NCBI GenBank assembly: GCA_020438795.1
Contig: JAGQTY010000006.1
Coordinates: forward strand, 62,843 to 99,034
Source of the DNA: Actinomycetota bacterium
Lineage (GTDB): Bacteria > Actinomycetota > Actinomycetes > S36-B12 > GCA-2699445
DNA length: 36,192 nucleotides
Direction of reading: 5' to 3'
The position numbers and the translations under genes are program-made. The first letter of the stretch is position 1, and the number at the start of each line of letters is the position of its first letter. This document shows positions 1 through 7,267 of this stretch, in pieces. The notes beneath the pieces were generated by a model, which ran no database searches, was not told where the DNA came from, and was given only the letters and a program-made list of their open reading frames with translations.

Positions 1-1
1 G

Positions 2-31
2 AAGAAGCGGGAGAAGGGCCGCTTCGGCTGA
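2..31 (+). CDS. C-terminal end of an upstream gene (partial)
   Basis: One frame reads nine mostly basic residues (KKREKGRFG) and then TGA at 29-31. A lysine/arginine-rich tail like this is common at the end of RNA-binding proteins and helicases, but nine residues cannot identify a family. The rest of the gene lies before the window. The call rests on position and reading frame only. Confidence 0.35.
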   Translation, partial: KKREKGRFG

Positions 32-79
32 TCCGCGCGTTGCGCAGTGTCCCGCGGCTACAGTGGAACACTGGAGCCC

Positions 80-871
80 ATGGAAATGGTGCACCGGGCG
101 ACGGCGGCGGTCCGTAACCTCACCGACGAGGCGTTCGGAGAGGTGATTGACGGACCTGCGATGGAGTCCAGCCTCGTTGACGAGATGTGGACACTCTGGA
201 AGCAGGAATTCGTGCTGCTCGGTGACGAGGATGAACGTCATCGGCACTTCGTGGACACCTGTCGTGAACTCTCGAAGGTCGGTTGCGTCCGGGACCATGA
301 TGGGGGACTGGTGGGGTTCTGGTCGGCGCGATCGGAGCTGCGTGTCTGGCGGGGCTGCCGGTTCGAACAGGTATACGTCCCCCACTACGTCATGCGGCAG
401 GACGTGCGCGGTCGCGTCACGCCGTATCTCGAAGCTGTGCGGAGCTTCATGGGGGTCGCTGTAGGGCGGCCGGGAACTCCCGTCTACGTGGTCGCGGGGA
501 CGTTCCCCGGGTCCTATATTGCGATCCGGTCAGGGCCCACGACGATCACCACTCTCGCAGACGACGACCCCTGGGCGACTAGCCTGCTGCGTGACGTCGC
601 GGCGACGATGGGCGGCCCGGACTGGGATTCCGAAGCTGGTCTCATCCGCGGACACCAGATCCCGAAGGACTCTATGCGTGCCTACCATCCCCGTGGCAGA
701 CACGCAGCTGCCTTCGCCGACTACGTGCGGCTCAACCCGACCTGGCAACAGGGCACGGTGCTGCCGGTGCTCGTCCAGGTCAGCATGGATCTGCTGGCGT
801 GGTCGCGGGAGATCGCGGGGCGGCTCGCGGGAGCCGCAGCTCGCGGCCCGAGAAACGTTTCAACGACGTAG
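80..871 (+). CDS. Unrecognised protein, about 263 aa
   Basis: This open frame has actinobacterial codon use throughout. An upstream GTG at 47 would add 11 residues, but ATG at 80 has a GGAG about 5 bases before it and is preferred. No signal peptide or membrane segment is visible. The N-terminal half has acidic helices followed by strands around residues 65-160, loosely like an acetyltransferase core, but no acetyl-CoA loop could be pointed to. Near residue 225 it carries LNPTWQQGTVLPVLV. It converges on the FemAB/CelD-like acetyltransferase gene and the two share 12 bases at their 3' ends. The gene call is reasonably secure; the function is unknown. Confidence 0.7.
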   Translation: MEMVHRATAAVRNLTDEAFGEVIDGPAMESSLVDEMWTLWKQEFVLLGDEDERHRHFVDTCRELSKVGCVRDHDGGLVGFWSARSELRVWRGCRFEQVYVPHYVMRQDVRGRVTPYLEAVRSFMGVAVGRPGTPVYVVAGTFPGSYIAIRSGPTTITTLADDDPWATSLLRDVAATMGGPDWDSEAGLIRGHQIPKDSMRAYHPRGRHAAAFADYVRLNPTWQQGTVLPVLVQVSMDLLAWSREIAGRLAGAAARGPRNVSTT

Positions 872-1846
872 CCCCGTGCGAGCGGGCGCCTCATAGGCAT
901 GGACTGCGGCACGCTGGGATGCCCATCGCCGCTTGTAGTCCTCGTCCCCACGAAGGAAGTCGATGACGGAGACGTCTGTTGTCGGATCCGCGAGTCGTTG
1001 TGTGTCCATGAGCAGCAGCACTTGCCCCGGACTGTAGCCACGGAAACGTGGGAGGAACCCCGACGTCCAGAAGTACTCGGTGCCTCGGCGCAGGAAGCCG
1101 AATCTGAAGGCGAGCGCTTCCTTGCGGTGCAGCAGTGCGGTGAACCGGCAAGGAAATCTGTCGCCGAGTTCCACCAGCCTCCTCAGCAGTCCTCTGCGAC
1201 GGCCGTCTACGAACTTGCCTGGCAGGCCCCGGGCTTCCCAGGTAGCGGTATGCAGCGCAATCATCTCTGCGAGGTGGTGGGCGACCTCCTGGCCGCGCAC
1301 ATCGATGTGCTCGACGCCCAGACGCAGCAGTCTTCGCTGGTCCTTGCGGACCTGTTGCCGGAAGCTCGACCCCATCGGGTACTGCGTCCCAGGGACAGCG
1401 GTGTCTCCTGCATCGGCTGACATCATCGTTTCGGTTTGGACGTCGCTGAGGTCGACCACGGATCGCAGCGCCAGGACCAGAGGGTCGTCTGCACGAACGT
1501 TCCAGAGCCGCAACCGTCGGTTGCTCAACCGTGACACCAGGTGGGTCGCCAGTTCCCGAGCACCGTTGCCGTGTGGCCTGCAGACGCTTCCCGTGTAGTC
1601 GGCGGCATTGGTGAAGAGCGTACGTATCTCCCCGACTCCGAAACGCAGCGGGATCAGCGCTGCCGGCGTGCCAGCCCGATCCTGGGCCAGGAGCACCTTG
1701 CCCTTGGGGCTGCCGTCGTAGACCTGCCACCAGGCGTGAGTGAAATCGTAGGAATGAAATGGCGTAGCTGCGTGATCGGCTGCATACATGCTGTCCCACA
1801 CCGCAGGAAGGACCGGATCATCGATGCGAAGGAGTTCTACTGTCAT
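860..1846 (-). CDS. GNAT-superfamily acetyltransferase, FemAB/CelD-like (BioF2-like domain)
   Basis: A 328-residue cytoplasmic protein of the Acetyltransf_6 type, named after the cellulose-synthesis protein CelD and related to FemAB aminoacyl/acyl transferases. The N-terminal third (1-110) is the first GNAT-like lobe. A central basic stretch (about 160-175, FRQQVRKDQRRLLRLG) matches the conserved segment before the second lobe. The C-terminus has the family hallmark FLRGDEDYKRRW near residue 300. Such proteins transfer acyl groups to polysaccharide or lipid precursors, but the acceptor cannot be read from sequence. It starts with ATG at 1846; a 9-bp-arm hairpin covers the bases just before this codon and includes the only G-rich candidate ribosome site. 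It stands alone, divergent from the MTHFR-like gene. Confidence 0.85.
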   Translation of the reverse strand: MTVELLRIDDPVLPAVWDSMYAADHAATPFHSYDFTHAWWQVYDGSPKGKVLLAQDRAGTPAALIPLRFGVGEIRTLFTNAADYTGSVCRPHGNGARELATHLVSRLSNRRLRLWNVRADDPLVLALRSVVDLSDVQTETMMSADAGDTAVPGTQYPMGSSFRQQVRKDQRRLLRLGVEHIDVRGQEVAHHLAEMIALHTATWEARGLPGKFVDGRRRGLLRRLVELGDRFPCRFTALLHRKEALAFRFGFLRRGTEYFWTSGFLPRFRGYSPGQVLLLMDTQRLADPTTDVSVIDFLRGDEDYKRRWASQRAAVHAYEAPARTGLRR

Positions 1847-1850
1847 CGTG

Positions 1851-1870
1851 CCCCGGCCGAACGGCCGGGG
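1851..1870 (-). promoter_or_regulatory. Hairpin in the leader of the acetyltransferase gene
   Basis: CCCCGGCCG and CGGCCGGGG form a perfect 9-bp inverted repeat with only AA between them, ending five bases before the ATG at 1846. On the transcript the 3' arm contains the G-run that would serve as ribosome site, so folding could hide it. A two-base loop would open to four by fraying one pair. Whether it acts in translation or is only a GC-rich palindrome is unknown. Confidence 0.45.
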
Positions 1871-1884
1871 AAGGCCGTGTTCAT

Positions 1885-1894
1885 GTATCGATAC
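1885..1894. promoter_or_regulatory. 10-bp palindrome in divergent intergenic region
   Basis: GTATCGATAC is a perfect palindrome in the only AT-rich patch of the 150-bp region between the divergent acetyltransferase and MTHFR-like genes. It may be an operator for either gene or part of a promoter. Ten bases is short enough for chance, so confidence is low. Confidence 0.2.
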
Positions 1895-1996
1895 TGTAGG
1901 GCCTCAGTTGCTGACCGCTTGCCGATCTGCGCTGGTTGATGAAGTGTGGTCATTGCTTCATGGGTGCACGCTCTGTCTGTCAGATAGCTTGACCTC

Positions 1997-2938
1997 ATGC
2001 AACTGCCGCAACTGATTGCAGCGCGGGGGAGTGAGTTCCTGCTCTTTGCGTTGACACCTCCCCGGGTCACAGTCACTTCAGAACGGGCCCAGGAGATCGC
2101 CGAAGTGACCCGCGCGCGTCTGGCTGAGCTGGCGCTCGACGGACTGATCCTCTACGACATCGATGACGAGAGCGACCGCAACCCGCAGGAGCGTCCCTTT
2201 CCGTTCCTGCCGACGATCGATCCGGCCGGCTTCCGGAAGCAGTATCTGACTCACTGGACCACGCCGGTAGTGGTGTACCGGGCGGTCGGGAAGTACGCCG
2301 AAGATGATCTCCATGCGTGGCTGGAGGGCCAGGATGCCAACGACACGCTCACCGTTTTCGTCGGTGCATCGTCGCGACACAAGCAGAGGGCGACCTCGCT
2401 TGCCCGCGCGCAGGAACTGCGGGCGCTGACGCGGCCGGACCTGCAACTCGGGGGCGTCGCGATTCCCGAACGCCACACCCGCCGTGGTGAGGAGCATCTG
2501 CGCCTGATCGCCAAACAGGAAGCCGGGTGCTCCTTCTTCGTCTCGCAGGTCGTCTACGACGTCAACGCGGCGAAGAACCTCGTATCGGACTATCGGTATG
2601 AGTGTTTGGCGCGAGGCCTTGAGCCGGTCCCGATCGTATTCACCTTCTCGGTGTGCGGGTCGCTCAAGACGCTGGAGTTCCTGGAATGGCTGGGTGTCGA
2701 CGTACCCCGCTGGATCCAGAACGACCTCCGCCACGCGGATGACACGTTGCAGGAATCCTACGAGCACTCGCTGAGCGCCGCCGGCGAACTCATCGGCTAC
2801 TGCCGACGTATTGGGGTTCCGTTCGGCATCAATGTCGAGAGCGTCTCGATCCGCCTCGCTGAGATTGAAGCCTCAGTGAACCTCGCCCGTGAGATCGAAC
2901 GGGGCCTCCATCGTCGCAGCTCCAGCGCCCCGGAATAG
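1997..2938 (+). CDS. Methylenetetrahydrofolate reductase-like protein
   Basis: A 313-residue protein with the MTHFR TIM-barrel pattern. GGVAIPERH near residue 155 corresponds to the MetF G-x-A-x-x-P-E-x-H segment, followed by a basic stretch and KQEAGCSFFVSQVVYD (about 175-190), equivalent to the MetF segment where the folate/NADH site is built. MetF reduces 5,10-methylene-THF to 5-methyl-THF with FAD. This protein belongs to a divergent branch, so a housekeeping MetF role is not certain. No clear ribosome site precedes the ATG at 1997, so a leaderless or weakly translated message is possible. The arsR-permease operon follows on the same strand, 94 bp later. Confidence 0.75.
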   Translation: MQLPQLIAARGSEFLLFALTPPRVTVTSERAQEIAEVTRARLAELALDGLILYDIDDESDRNPQERPFPFLPTIDPAGFRKQYLTHWTTPVVVYRAVGKYAEDDLHAWLEGQDANDTLTVFVGASSRHKQRATSLARAQELRALTRPDLQLGGVAIPERHTRRGEEHLRLIAKQEAGCSFFVSQVVYDVNAAKNLVSDYRYECLARGLEPVPIVFTFSVCGSLKTLEFLEWLGVDVPRWIQNDLRHADDTLQESYEHSLSAAGELIGYCRRIGVPFGINVESVSIRLAEIEASVNLAREIERGLHRRSSSAPE

Positions 2939-3024
2939 CGACCTCGGCGGGCAACTGCACGACGCATTACTGCGGTCGCACAAGGACTTACGACCCTTCC
3001 TCCTGCGGCACTTTCCGTGCCACA

Positions 3025-3042
3025 ATTCGATCATGGTCGAAT
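3025..3042 (+). promoter_or_regulatory. Likely ArsR operator over the arsR start codon
   Basis: ATTCGA and TCGAAT are perfect inverted 6-mers separated by six bases, and the ATG of arsR (3033) sits in the spacer. ArsR/SmtB proteins usually bind imperfect inverted repeats that overlap their own promoter. The sequence just before the ATG (CACAAT at 3021-3026) could be a -10 element of a leaderless transcript, which would put the operator over the transcription start. This is inferred from position and symmetry. Confidence 0.5.
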
Positions 3043-3356
3043 CGATGACACTCGAACAGTCGCCACCGGCGCAGGAGCTGGCAGTGAGTACGCTCGCTGT
3101 GGTTGCTGATCCGGTGCGGTGGCGGCTGCTCGCTGAACTGGCGCGATCGGGGACACGTTGTGTGTGCGACCTGCAGCCGGTGGGGCAGGTGGCGCCGAAC
3201 GTGCTGTCCTATCACCTGAAGGTGTTGCGGGATGCAGGCTTGGTCACGTCAGCCAAACGCGGTCGTTGGGTGGACTACACGCTTGCCTCCGGGGCTGCTG
3301 ATCGACTCCGGGCGGCCCTGCCGACTGCAGATGTGCTGGTGGCGAATTCGCCATGA
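3033..3356 (+). CDS. arsR: ArsR/SmtB-family metal- or metalloid-sensing repressor
   Basis: A 107-residue winged-helix repressor. LAVVADPVRWRLLAEL (about 20-35) is the standard start of the fold. RCVCDLQ near residue 48 is the C-V-C-D-L metal site in helix alpha3, as in arsenic- and antimony-sensing ArsR proteins. VLSYHLKVLRDAGLV is the recognition helix and wing entry. The frame is open upstream to 2889, but that part overlaps the MTHFR-like gene and lacks family similarity, so the ATG at 3033 is chosen; a second ATG lies at 3045. It overlaps the permease gene by ATGA. The two thiols suggest As(III)/Sb(III), but the inducer is inferred. Confidence 0.9.
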   Translation: MVESMTLEQSPPAQELAVSTLAVVADPVRWRLLAELARSGTRCVCDLQPVGQVAPNVLSYHLKVLRDAGLVTSAKRGRWVDYTLASGAADRLRAALPTADVLVANSP

Positions 3357-4414
3357 ACCTGGTGGACCAGGTACCGTCCACCCGGGGTCGCCTGGGTGGG
3401 TTCCTGGCCTCTGCCGCCGTCGTGTGGGTGGGCGCCTACTGGCTGAACGAGTACCTCTGGACCCGGTTGTTCGTGGACCTGTTCGGAATGGGCGCGACTG
3501 ACCGGTTGACCGAAACGCTGGTGTTCTTCTGCTACGACACGATCAAGATCGCCCTGCTGCTGACCGGGATCATCTTCGTCGTGACGGTCCTGCGCTCGTT
3601 CATGAGTGTGGAACGCACCCGCCGTCTCCTCGGCGGCAGGCGTGAGGGTCTGGGCAACGTGATGGCCGCAGGGCTGGGCGTGGTGACACCGTTCTGTTCC
3701 TGCAGCGCGGTGCCGGCGTTCATCGGCTTCGTCTCAGCGGGAGTACCGATCGGGGTGACCCTGTCGTTCCTGATCGCCTCCCCACTGGCCAACGAGATCG
3801 CCATCGGCCTGTTGTTCAGCCTGTTCGGCTGGCAGATCGCCGCGCTGTACGTGTTGGCGGCGGTGACGATCGCCATCGTGGCGGGTTGGGTGCTGGGCCG
3901 GTTGCATGTGGAGCGGTGGGTGGAACCGTTCGTGTTGGAGACGACGCTGAAGGGGGAACCGATCGACCCGGCCGCCGGATTGAGCTTCACGCAGCGGGTG
4001 CAGCTGGGCCTCGAGGAGGTCGCTACGATCCTGCGACGTATTTGGCCGTATCTGCTTATCGGTATCGGACTCGGTGCCATCATCCACGGCTGGGTTCCCA
4101 CCGACTTCTTCACCACCTACGCCAACTCCGACAACCCTCTCGGCGTGGTCGTGGCCGTGCTGCTCGGAGTTCCGTTGTATTCGAACGCTGCCGGGGTGAT
4201 GCCCCTGGTTGAAGTGTTCTACGCGAAGGGCCTGGCCATGGGGACCGTGCTGGCTTTCATGATGAGCGTGGTGGCCCTGTCGCTGCCGGAGATGATCCTG
4301 TTGCGCCGCGTGTTGAAGCCTCAACTGCTGATCACGTTCGCCGCCGTGGTGGCCGCCGGCATCATCACCGTAGGCTACCTGTTCAACATCGTCCTCGGCC
4401 CAGGTGGCACCTAG
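3353..4414 (+). CDS. ArsP/YraQ-type permease (PF03773)
   Basis: A 353-residue inner-membrane permease with roughly eight to ten hydrophobic segments and no signal peptide. Near residue 120 it carries TPFCSCSAVPAF, the cysteine motif of the ArsP_1/DUF318 permease family, followed by a long loop (190-225) and a second half with VPLYSNAAGVMPLVE near residue 285, the mirror motif. Characterised ArsP proteins export trivalent organoarsenicals such as methylarsenite and use these cysteines. The gene is translationally coupled to arsR through ATGA and followed 44 bp later by a CxxC mini-thioredoxin, the usual trio. The substrate is inferred from family and context. Confidence 0.88.
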   Translation: MNLVDQVPSTRGRLGGFLASAAVVWVGAYWLNEYLWTRLFVDLFGMGATDRLTETLVFFCYDTIKIALLLTGIIFVVTVLRSFMSVERTRRLLGGRREGLGNVMAAGLGVVTPFCSCSAVPAFIGFVSAGVPIGVTLSFLIASPLANEIAIGLLFSLFGWQIAALYVLAAVTIAIVAGWVLGRLHVERWVEPFVLETTLKGEPIDPAAGLSFTQRVQLGLEEVATILRRIWPYLLIGIGLGAIIHGWVPTDFFTTYANSDNPLGVVVAVLLGVPLYSNAAGVMPLVEVFYAKGLAMGTVLAFMMSVVALSLPEMILLRRVLKPQLLITFAAVVAAGIITVGYLFNIVLGPGGT

Positions 4415-4458
4415 CCGGTTTCACGTCAGACTCACGAGACACGAAGAAGGGACAGATC

Positions 4459-4707
4459 ATGATCATCAAGATCCTCGGGCCGGGCTGTGCCAACTGCCAG
4501 CGCCTGGAACACAACACCACCCAGGCCCTGACCGACCTGGGGGTGGAGGCCACTGTGGAGAAGGTCACTGACTACTCGGACATCGTCTCCTACGGGGTCA
4601 TGAAGACGCCCGGGCTGGTCGTCGACGAGCGGGTGCTCGTCTCGGGGCGAGTGCCCTCCAGTGCTGAGTTGGGTCAGCTCCTGACCTCGGCAATCTCACC
4701 GTCCTGA
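4459..4707 (+). CDS. Thioredoxin-fold small redox protein (CxxC mini-thioredoxin)
   Basis: An 82-residue thioredoxin-fold protein without a signal peptide. It opens with MIIKILGPGCANCQRLE, with the CANC redox pair at about residues 10-13 and the cis-proline as MKTPGLVV near residue 48-55. This is the short thioredoxin_3 family that often follows ArsP/YraQ permease genes. It could reduce the permease cysteines or carry a thiol-bound metalloid to them; this is inference from synteny. A GAAGGG lies about 8 bases before the ATG. It is the last gene of the operon. Confidence 0.88.
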   Translation: MIIKILGPGCANCQRLEHNTTQALTDLGVEATVEKVTDYSDIVSYGVMKTPGLVVDERVLVSGRVPSSAELGQLLTSAISPS

Positions 4708-4720
4708 TCCCTCGGTACGT

Positions 4721-4846
4721 ATGGAGGGGGACCGAACGACCTCGGTCCCGGCGCCCATCGGTACTCCAGCGGCATTCGTGAAGGTCGGCGACCCGACCGG
4801 TGCCCGGATCGTGGCCGCTATCAAGCAGGCGGGGTTGCGGCCCTAG
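4721..4846 (+). CDS. Short open frame, 41 codons, doubtful
   Basis: An ATG at 4721 opens 41 codons ending in TAG, with a protein-like C-terminal half (FVKVGDPTGARIVAAIKQAG). No ribosome site is seen and no family is recognised. It could be a real small protein, the tail of a decayed gene next to the ArsP operon, or chance. The rest of the region between the mini-thioredoxin and the amidohydrolase (4847-4934) shows nothing else. Confidence 0.25.
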   Translation: MEGDRTTSVPAPIGTPAAFVKVGDPTGARIVAAIKQAGLRP

Positions 4847-4934
4847 GGGAAGTCGCTCCGATCGGTGACTGTGCTGGACACCCGATGGGGCTCAAGGAAG
4901 CATGGTGGACTGTCTCCCGATAGAAGGGATCCCT

Positions 4935-6164
4935 GTGTCGGACACGAGCGAGTTCGCTGAACTCTACAAAGACCTGCACCAGCACCCGGAACTCGGTTTC
5001 CAGGAACACCGCACTGCTGCCATCGTTGCGGATCGACTCGCCGCGCTCGGTTTCGATGTGACCACCGGTATCGGTGGCACCGGCGTGGTCGGTCTCCTCG
5101 CGAATGGTCCTGGCAGGACTGTGCTGGCCCGCGCAGATATGGACGCCCTGCCCGTTCAGGAACAGACGGGCCTGCCCTACGCAAGCACTGCCCGGCAGGC
5201 CACGGCGGACGGGCAAGAGGTGCCTGTGATGCATGCGTGCGGCCACGACATGCACACCGCCATGCTGCTGGGTGTCTGTGCTCGCGTGGCTGGAGCCCCA
5301 GCAACATGGTCGGGTACGTTGATGGTGGTCTTTCAACCGGCGGAGGAACTGCTCTCGGGGGCGCGAACCATGATCGCCCACGGACTGTACGAACGGTTCA
5401 GGGCTCCGGACGTTGTACTTGCCCAGCACATCGTTCCATTCCCGGCTGGCACGATCGGAATCGCGCCAGGGCCGACCTGGGCCGCAACAGATGGCATTCG
5501 GGTCACTCTGCATGGCCGAGGCTCACATGGATCACAACCGCAGGCGGCCGTCGACCCAGTGGTCATGGCTGCATCGGTGATCATGCGATTGCAGACGGTT
5601 GTTTCGAGAGAGATAGCCGCGACCGAACTGGCAGTTGTCACGATCGGATACGTCCGGTCTGGGACCAAGGAGAACGTGATCCCGGACTCCGCCGAGCTGG
5701 GCATCAACGTTCGATCACTCGACCCCGGGGTCCGGACCCGGGTCCTTGCTGCAATCACCCGAGTCGTAGAGGCGGAGTCGGCAGCATCAGGAGCTCCGAA
5801 ACCCCCGCAGATCGAGACGCTCTACAGCGTTCCAGTGGTATTCAACGAACCCGAAGCGACCGAGCGGACCGTTGCTGCCCTGGGGGAAGTGGCCGAGGTC
5901 TTCGACCCGGGCCCGCTGATGGGCTCGGAAGACGTGGGTGAACTGGCGTTGGCGGCAGGCGCACCGATGGTTCTGTGGGAGGTCGGTTGTGCCGACCCGG
6001 AGATCTTCGCTCGAGTGAGCAGTCGGGAGGAGATGTTGGCCCTGATGGCTGACCAGCCAGTGAATCATAGCCCGATGTTCGCCCCGGTGATCCAGCCGAC
6101 CCTCGATATCGGCATTGACGCCATGAGTGCTGCCGTCACGAAATGGTTGCCGCCGCAGTCGTGA
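4935..6164 (+). CDS. M20D-family amidohydrolase (hippurate/N-acyl-amino-acid hydrolase type)
   Basis: A 409-residue cytoplasmic metallohydrolase. LYKDLHQHPELGFQE near the N-terminus is the family opening. RADMDALPVQE (about 67-77) and HACGHDMHTAMLLG (about 97-110) supply metal ligands, FQPAEE (about 134-139) carries the catalytic glutamate pair, and HGRGSHGSQPQ marks the lid/dimerisation domain. Enzymes of this family cleave N-acyl amino acids, hippurate or indoleacetyl amino acids. An ATG at 4902 would add 11 residues, but the GTG at 4935 has GAAGGG six bases upstream and fits the family start. No operon partner is evident. Confidence 0.9.
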   Translation: MSDTSEFAELYKDLHQHPELGFQEHRTAAIVADRLAALGFDVTTGIGGTGVVGLLANGPGRTVLARADMDALPVQEQTGLPYASTARQATADGQEVPVMHACGHDMHTAMLLGVCARVAGAPATWSGTLMVVFQPAEELLSGARTMIAHGLYERFRAPDVVLAQHIVPFPAGTIGIAPGPTWAATDGIRVTLHGRGSHGSQPQAAVDPVVMAASVIMRLQTVVSREIAATELAVVTIGYVRSGTKENVIPDSAELGINVRSLDPGVRTRVLAAITRVVEAESAASGAPKPPQIETLYSVPVVFNEPEATERTVAALGEVAEVFDPGPLMGSEDVGELALAAGAPMVLWEVGCADPEIFARVSSREEMLALMADQPVNHSPMFAPVIQPTLDIGIDAMSAAVTKWLPPQS

Positions 6165-6177
6165 AGGGTTGGGTGGG

Positions 6178-6199
6178 GGACGGATGTAGACCGCCGTCC
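6178..6199. terminator. Possible terminator hairpin after the amidohydrolase
   Basis: GGACGG and CCGTCC pair over a ten-base loop, 13 bases after the amidohydrolase stop and before the end of the converging lipoprotein gene. The stem is short and lacks a T-run, so it is only a weak candidate. Confidence 0.3.
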
Positions 6200-6219
6200 T
6201 GTCGGCCGACGAACGAACG

Positions 6220-6675
6220 TCAACTCGCGGTGCAGGACACCACGGCGAACGCACCTGAGGACTTGTTCCGTGCGATCCGTTTACCGTTATGCAGAATCTC
6301 GCATGTCACTGAGCCCGAAGTACCCCGATTCTGAGCGGCCACCGTCATGCCGGCGTAGGCATCAGGGTTGGCCGCCACCTCCTTGCGCCACGGCAGTTTG
6401 ACGGTCCGCTGCTCGATTCCGAAGCTCTTCGTCGTGTACGTCACCTGAGCGCGGTTCGCCGAGCCGGACACCTTGTAGATCAGTGACTTGGAGTCAGCCG
6501 ACGGCTGATTGTGGTACTCGATCGTGTCAGGGTCAATGCCACCGCCGGCGCAGCCCCCGGCAAGAATGGCGAGGCCCGCGGCTCCCCAGATCAAGGCTCG
6601 TCGCGGCAGCTCTACCGTCGCGCCTCCCGCATCCTTGTCCCTGACTGTTTCCGTCCTCACCTGTTCAGGCTGCAC
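6220..6675 (-). CDS. MmpS-like lipoprotein
   Basis: A 151-residue protein with a basic start, a hydrophobic segment at about 28-41 and a lipobox LAGGC, so the mature lipoprotein begins at Cys42. The exported part resembles the MmpS domain: YKVSGSANRAQVTY, a LPWRKEV segment, a mid-region AAQN, then SVTCEILHNGKRIARN and a final AVVSC. Two cysteines late in the domain are positioned for a disulfide. MmpS proteins assist MmpL/RND lipid exporters in mycobacteria, but no MmpL gene is present here. The start is a GTG at 6675 without a clear ribosome site; a second GTG follows five codons later. It converges on the amidohydrolase gene. Confidence 0.75.
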   Translation of the reverse strand: MQPEQVRTETVRDKDAGGATVELPRRALIWGAAGLAILAGGCAGGGIDPDTIEYHNQPSADSKSLIYKVSGSANRAQVTYTTKSFGIEQRTVKLPWRKEVAANPDAYAGMTVAAQNRGTSGSVTCEILHNGKRIARNKSSGAFAVVSCTAS

Positions 6676-6793
6676 CTGATTGGTGGCGTATGTCTCAGGC
6701 TTAGGCCATTACGCCAGAACGTCGCTCGGCACGAGCCGCCGGTCTTTGCCGACGACTCTGCGGTGCCCCAGCCGCCAGCTGTAGATTGACAGG

Positions 6794-7186
6794 ATGACCA
6801 ATGAGGAAGCACGACTGTTCCTGCTGGAGATGTTCACGTCCCTCTTCGATCCCCGGGAAGAGCCGCAGGTTGATCGTTTCATGACCGAGGACTACACCCA
6901 GCTGGTGGACGGCAAACTACTGGATCGTGCCGGATTCCTGCAACATCTGCAGACAGTCCGGGAGGCCATCACGGCAGTGGAGTTCCAGTTCGAGGAACTG
7001 GTTGCCGACGAGAACATGATCGCTGAGCGACATCTCATCATGGCCACGAAGACAGACCTGACCACGATGTCAGCGGAGGTCATCGCCTTGCACCACCTGC
7101 GCGACGGGAGGGTCTCGCGGATCGTGGAGCTGACCAGGCTCGTGAGCGGTTCAGAGGCCGACAAGGATCTCGGTTCGCGGACCTGA
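6794..7186 (+). CDS. NTF2-like (SnoaL-type) protein
   Basis: A 130-residue single-domain protein with the cone-shaped NTF2 pattern: an N-terminal helix pair (MTNEEARLFLLEMFTSLF), MTEDYTQLVDGKLLDRAGFLQHL typical of SnoaL-like proteins, then four strands ending IALHHLRDGRVSRIVELTR. The fold hosts isomerases, cyclases and dehydratases as well as non-catalytic subunits, so no reaction is assigned. The ribosome site is weak (ACAGG directly before ATG). It is transcribed alone, divergent from the MmpS-like gene across 118 bp and convergent with the DOMON gene. Confidence 0.75.
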   Translation: MTNEEARLFLLEMFTSLFDPREEPQVDRFMTEDYTQLVDGKLLDRAGFLQHLQTVREAITAVEFQFEELVADENMIAERHLIMATKTDLTTMSAEVIALHHLRDGRVSRIVELTRLVSGSEADKDLGSRT

Positions 7187-7267
7187 GTCGTTCCGAGCCG
7201 AAGGCCGGTTCTTCTTTGCCCCGACGTCACCTTCCCGCGTACTCCTTGGGACGGATAGACGCGCATC

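Noticed and set aside
2078..2767. 229-codon minus-strand frame within the MTHFR-like gene
   Set aside because: Shadow frame in a GC-rich gene; no motif or ribosome site.
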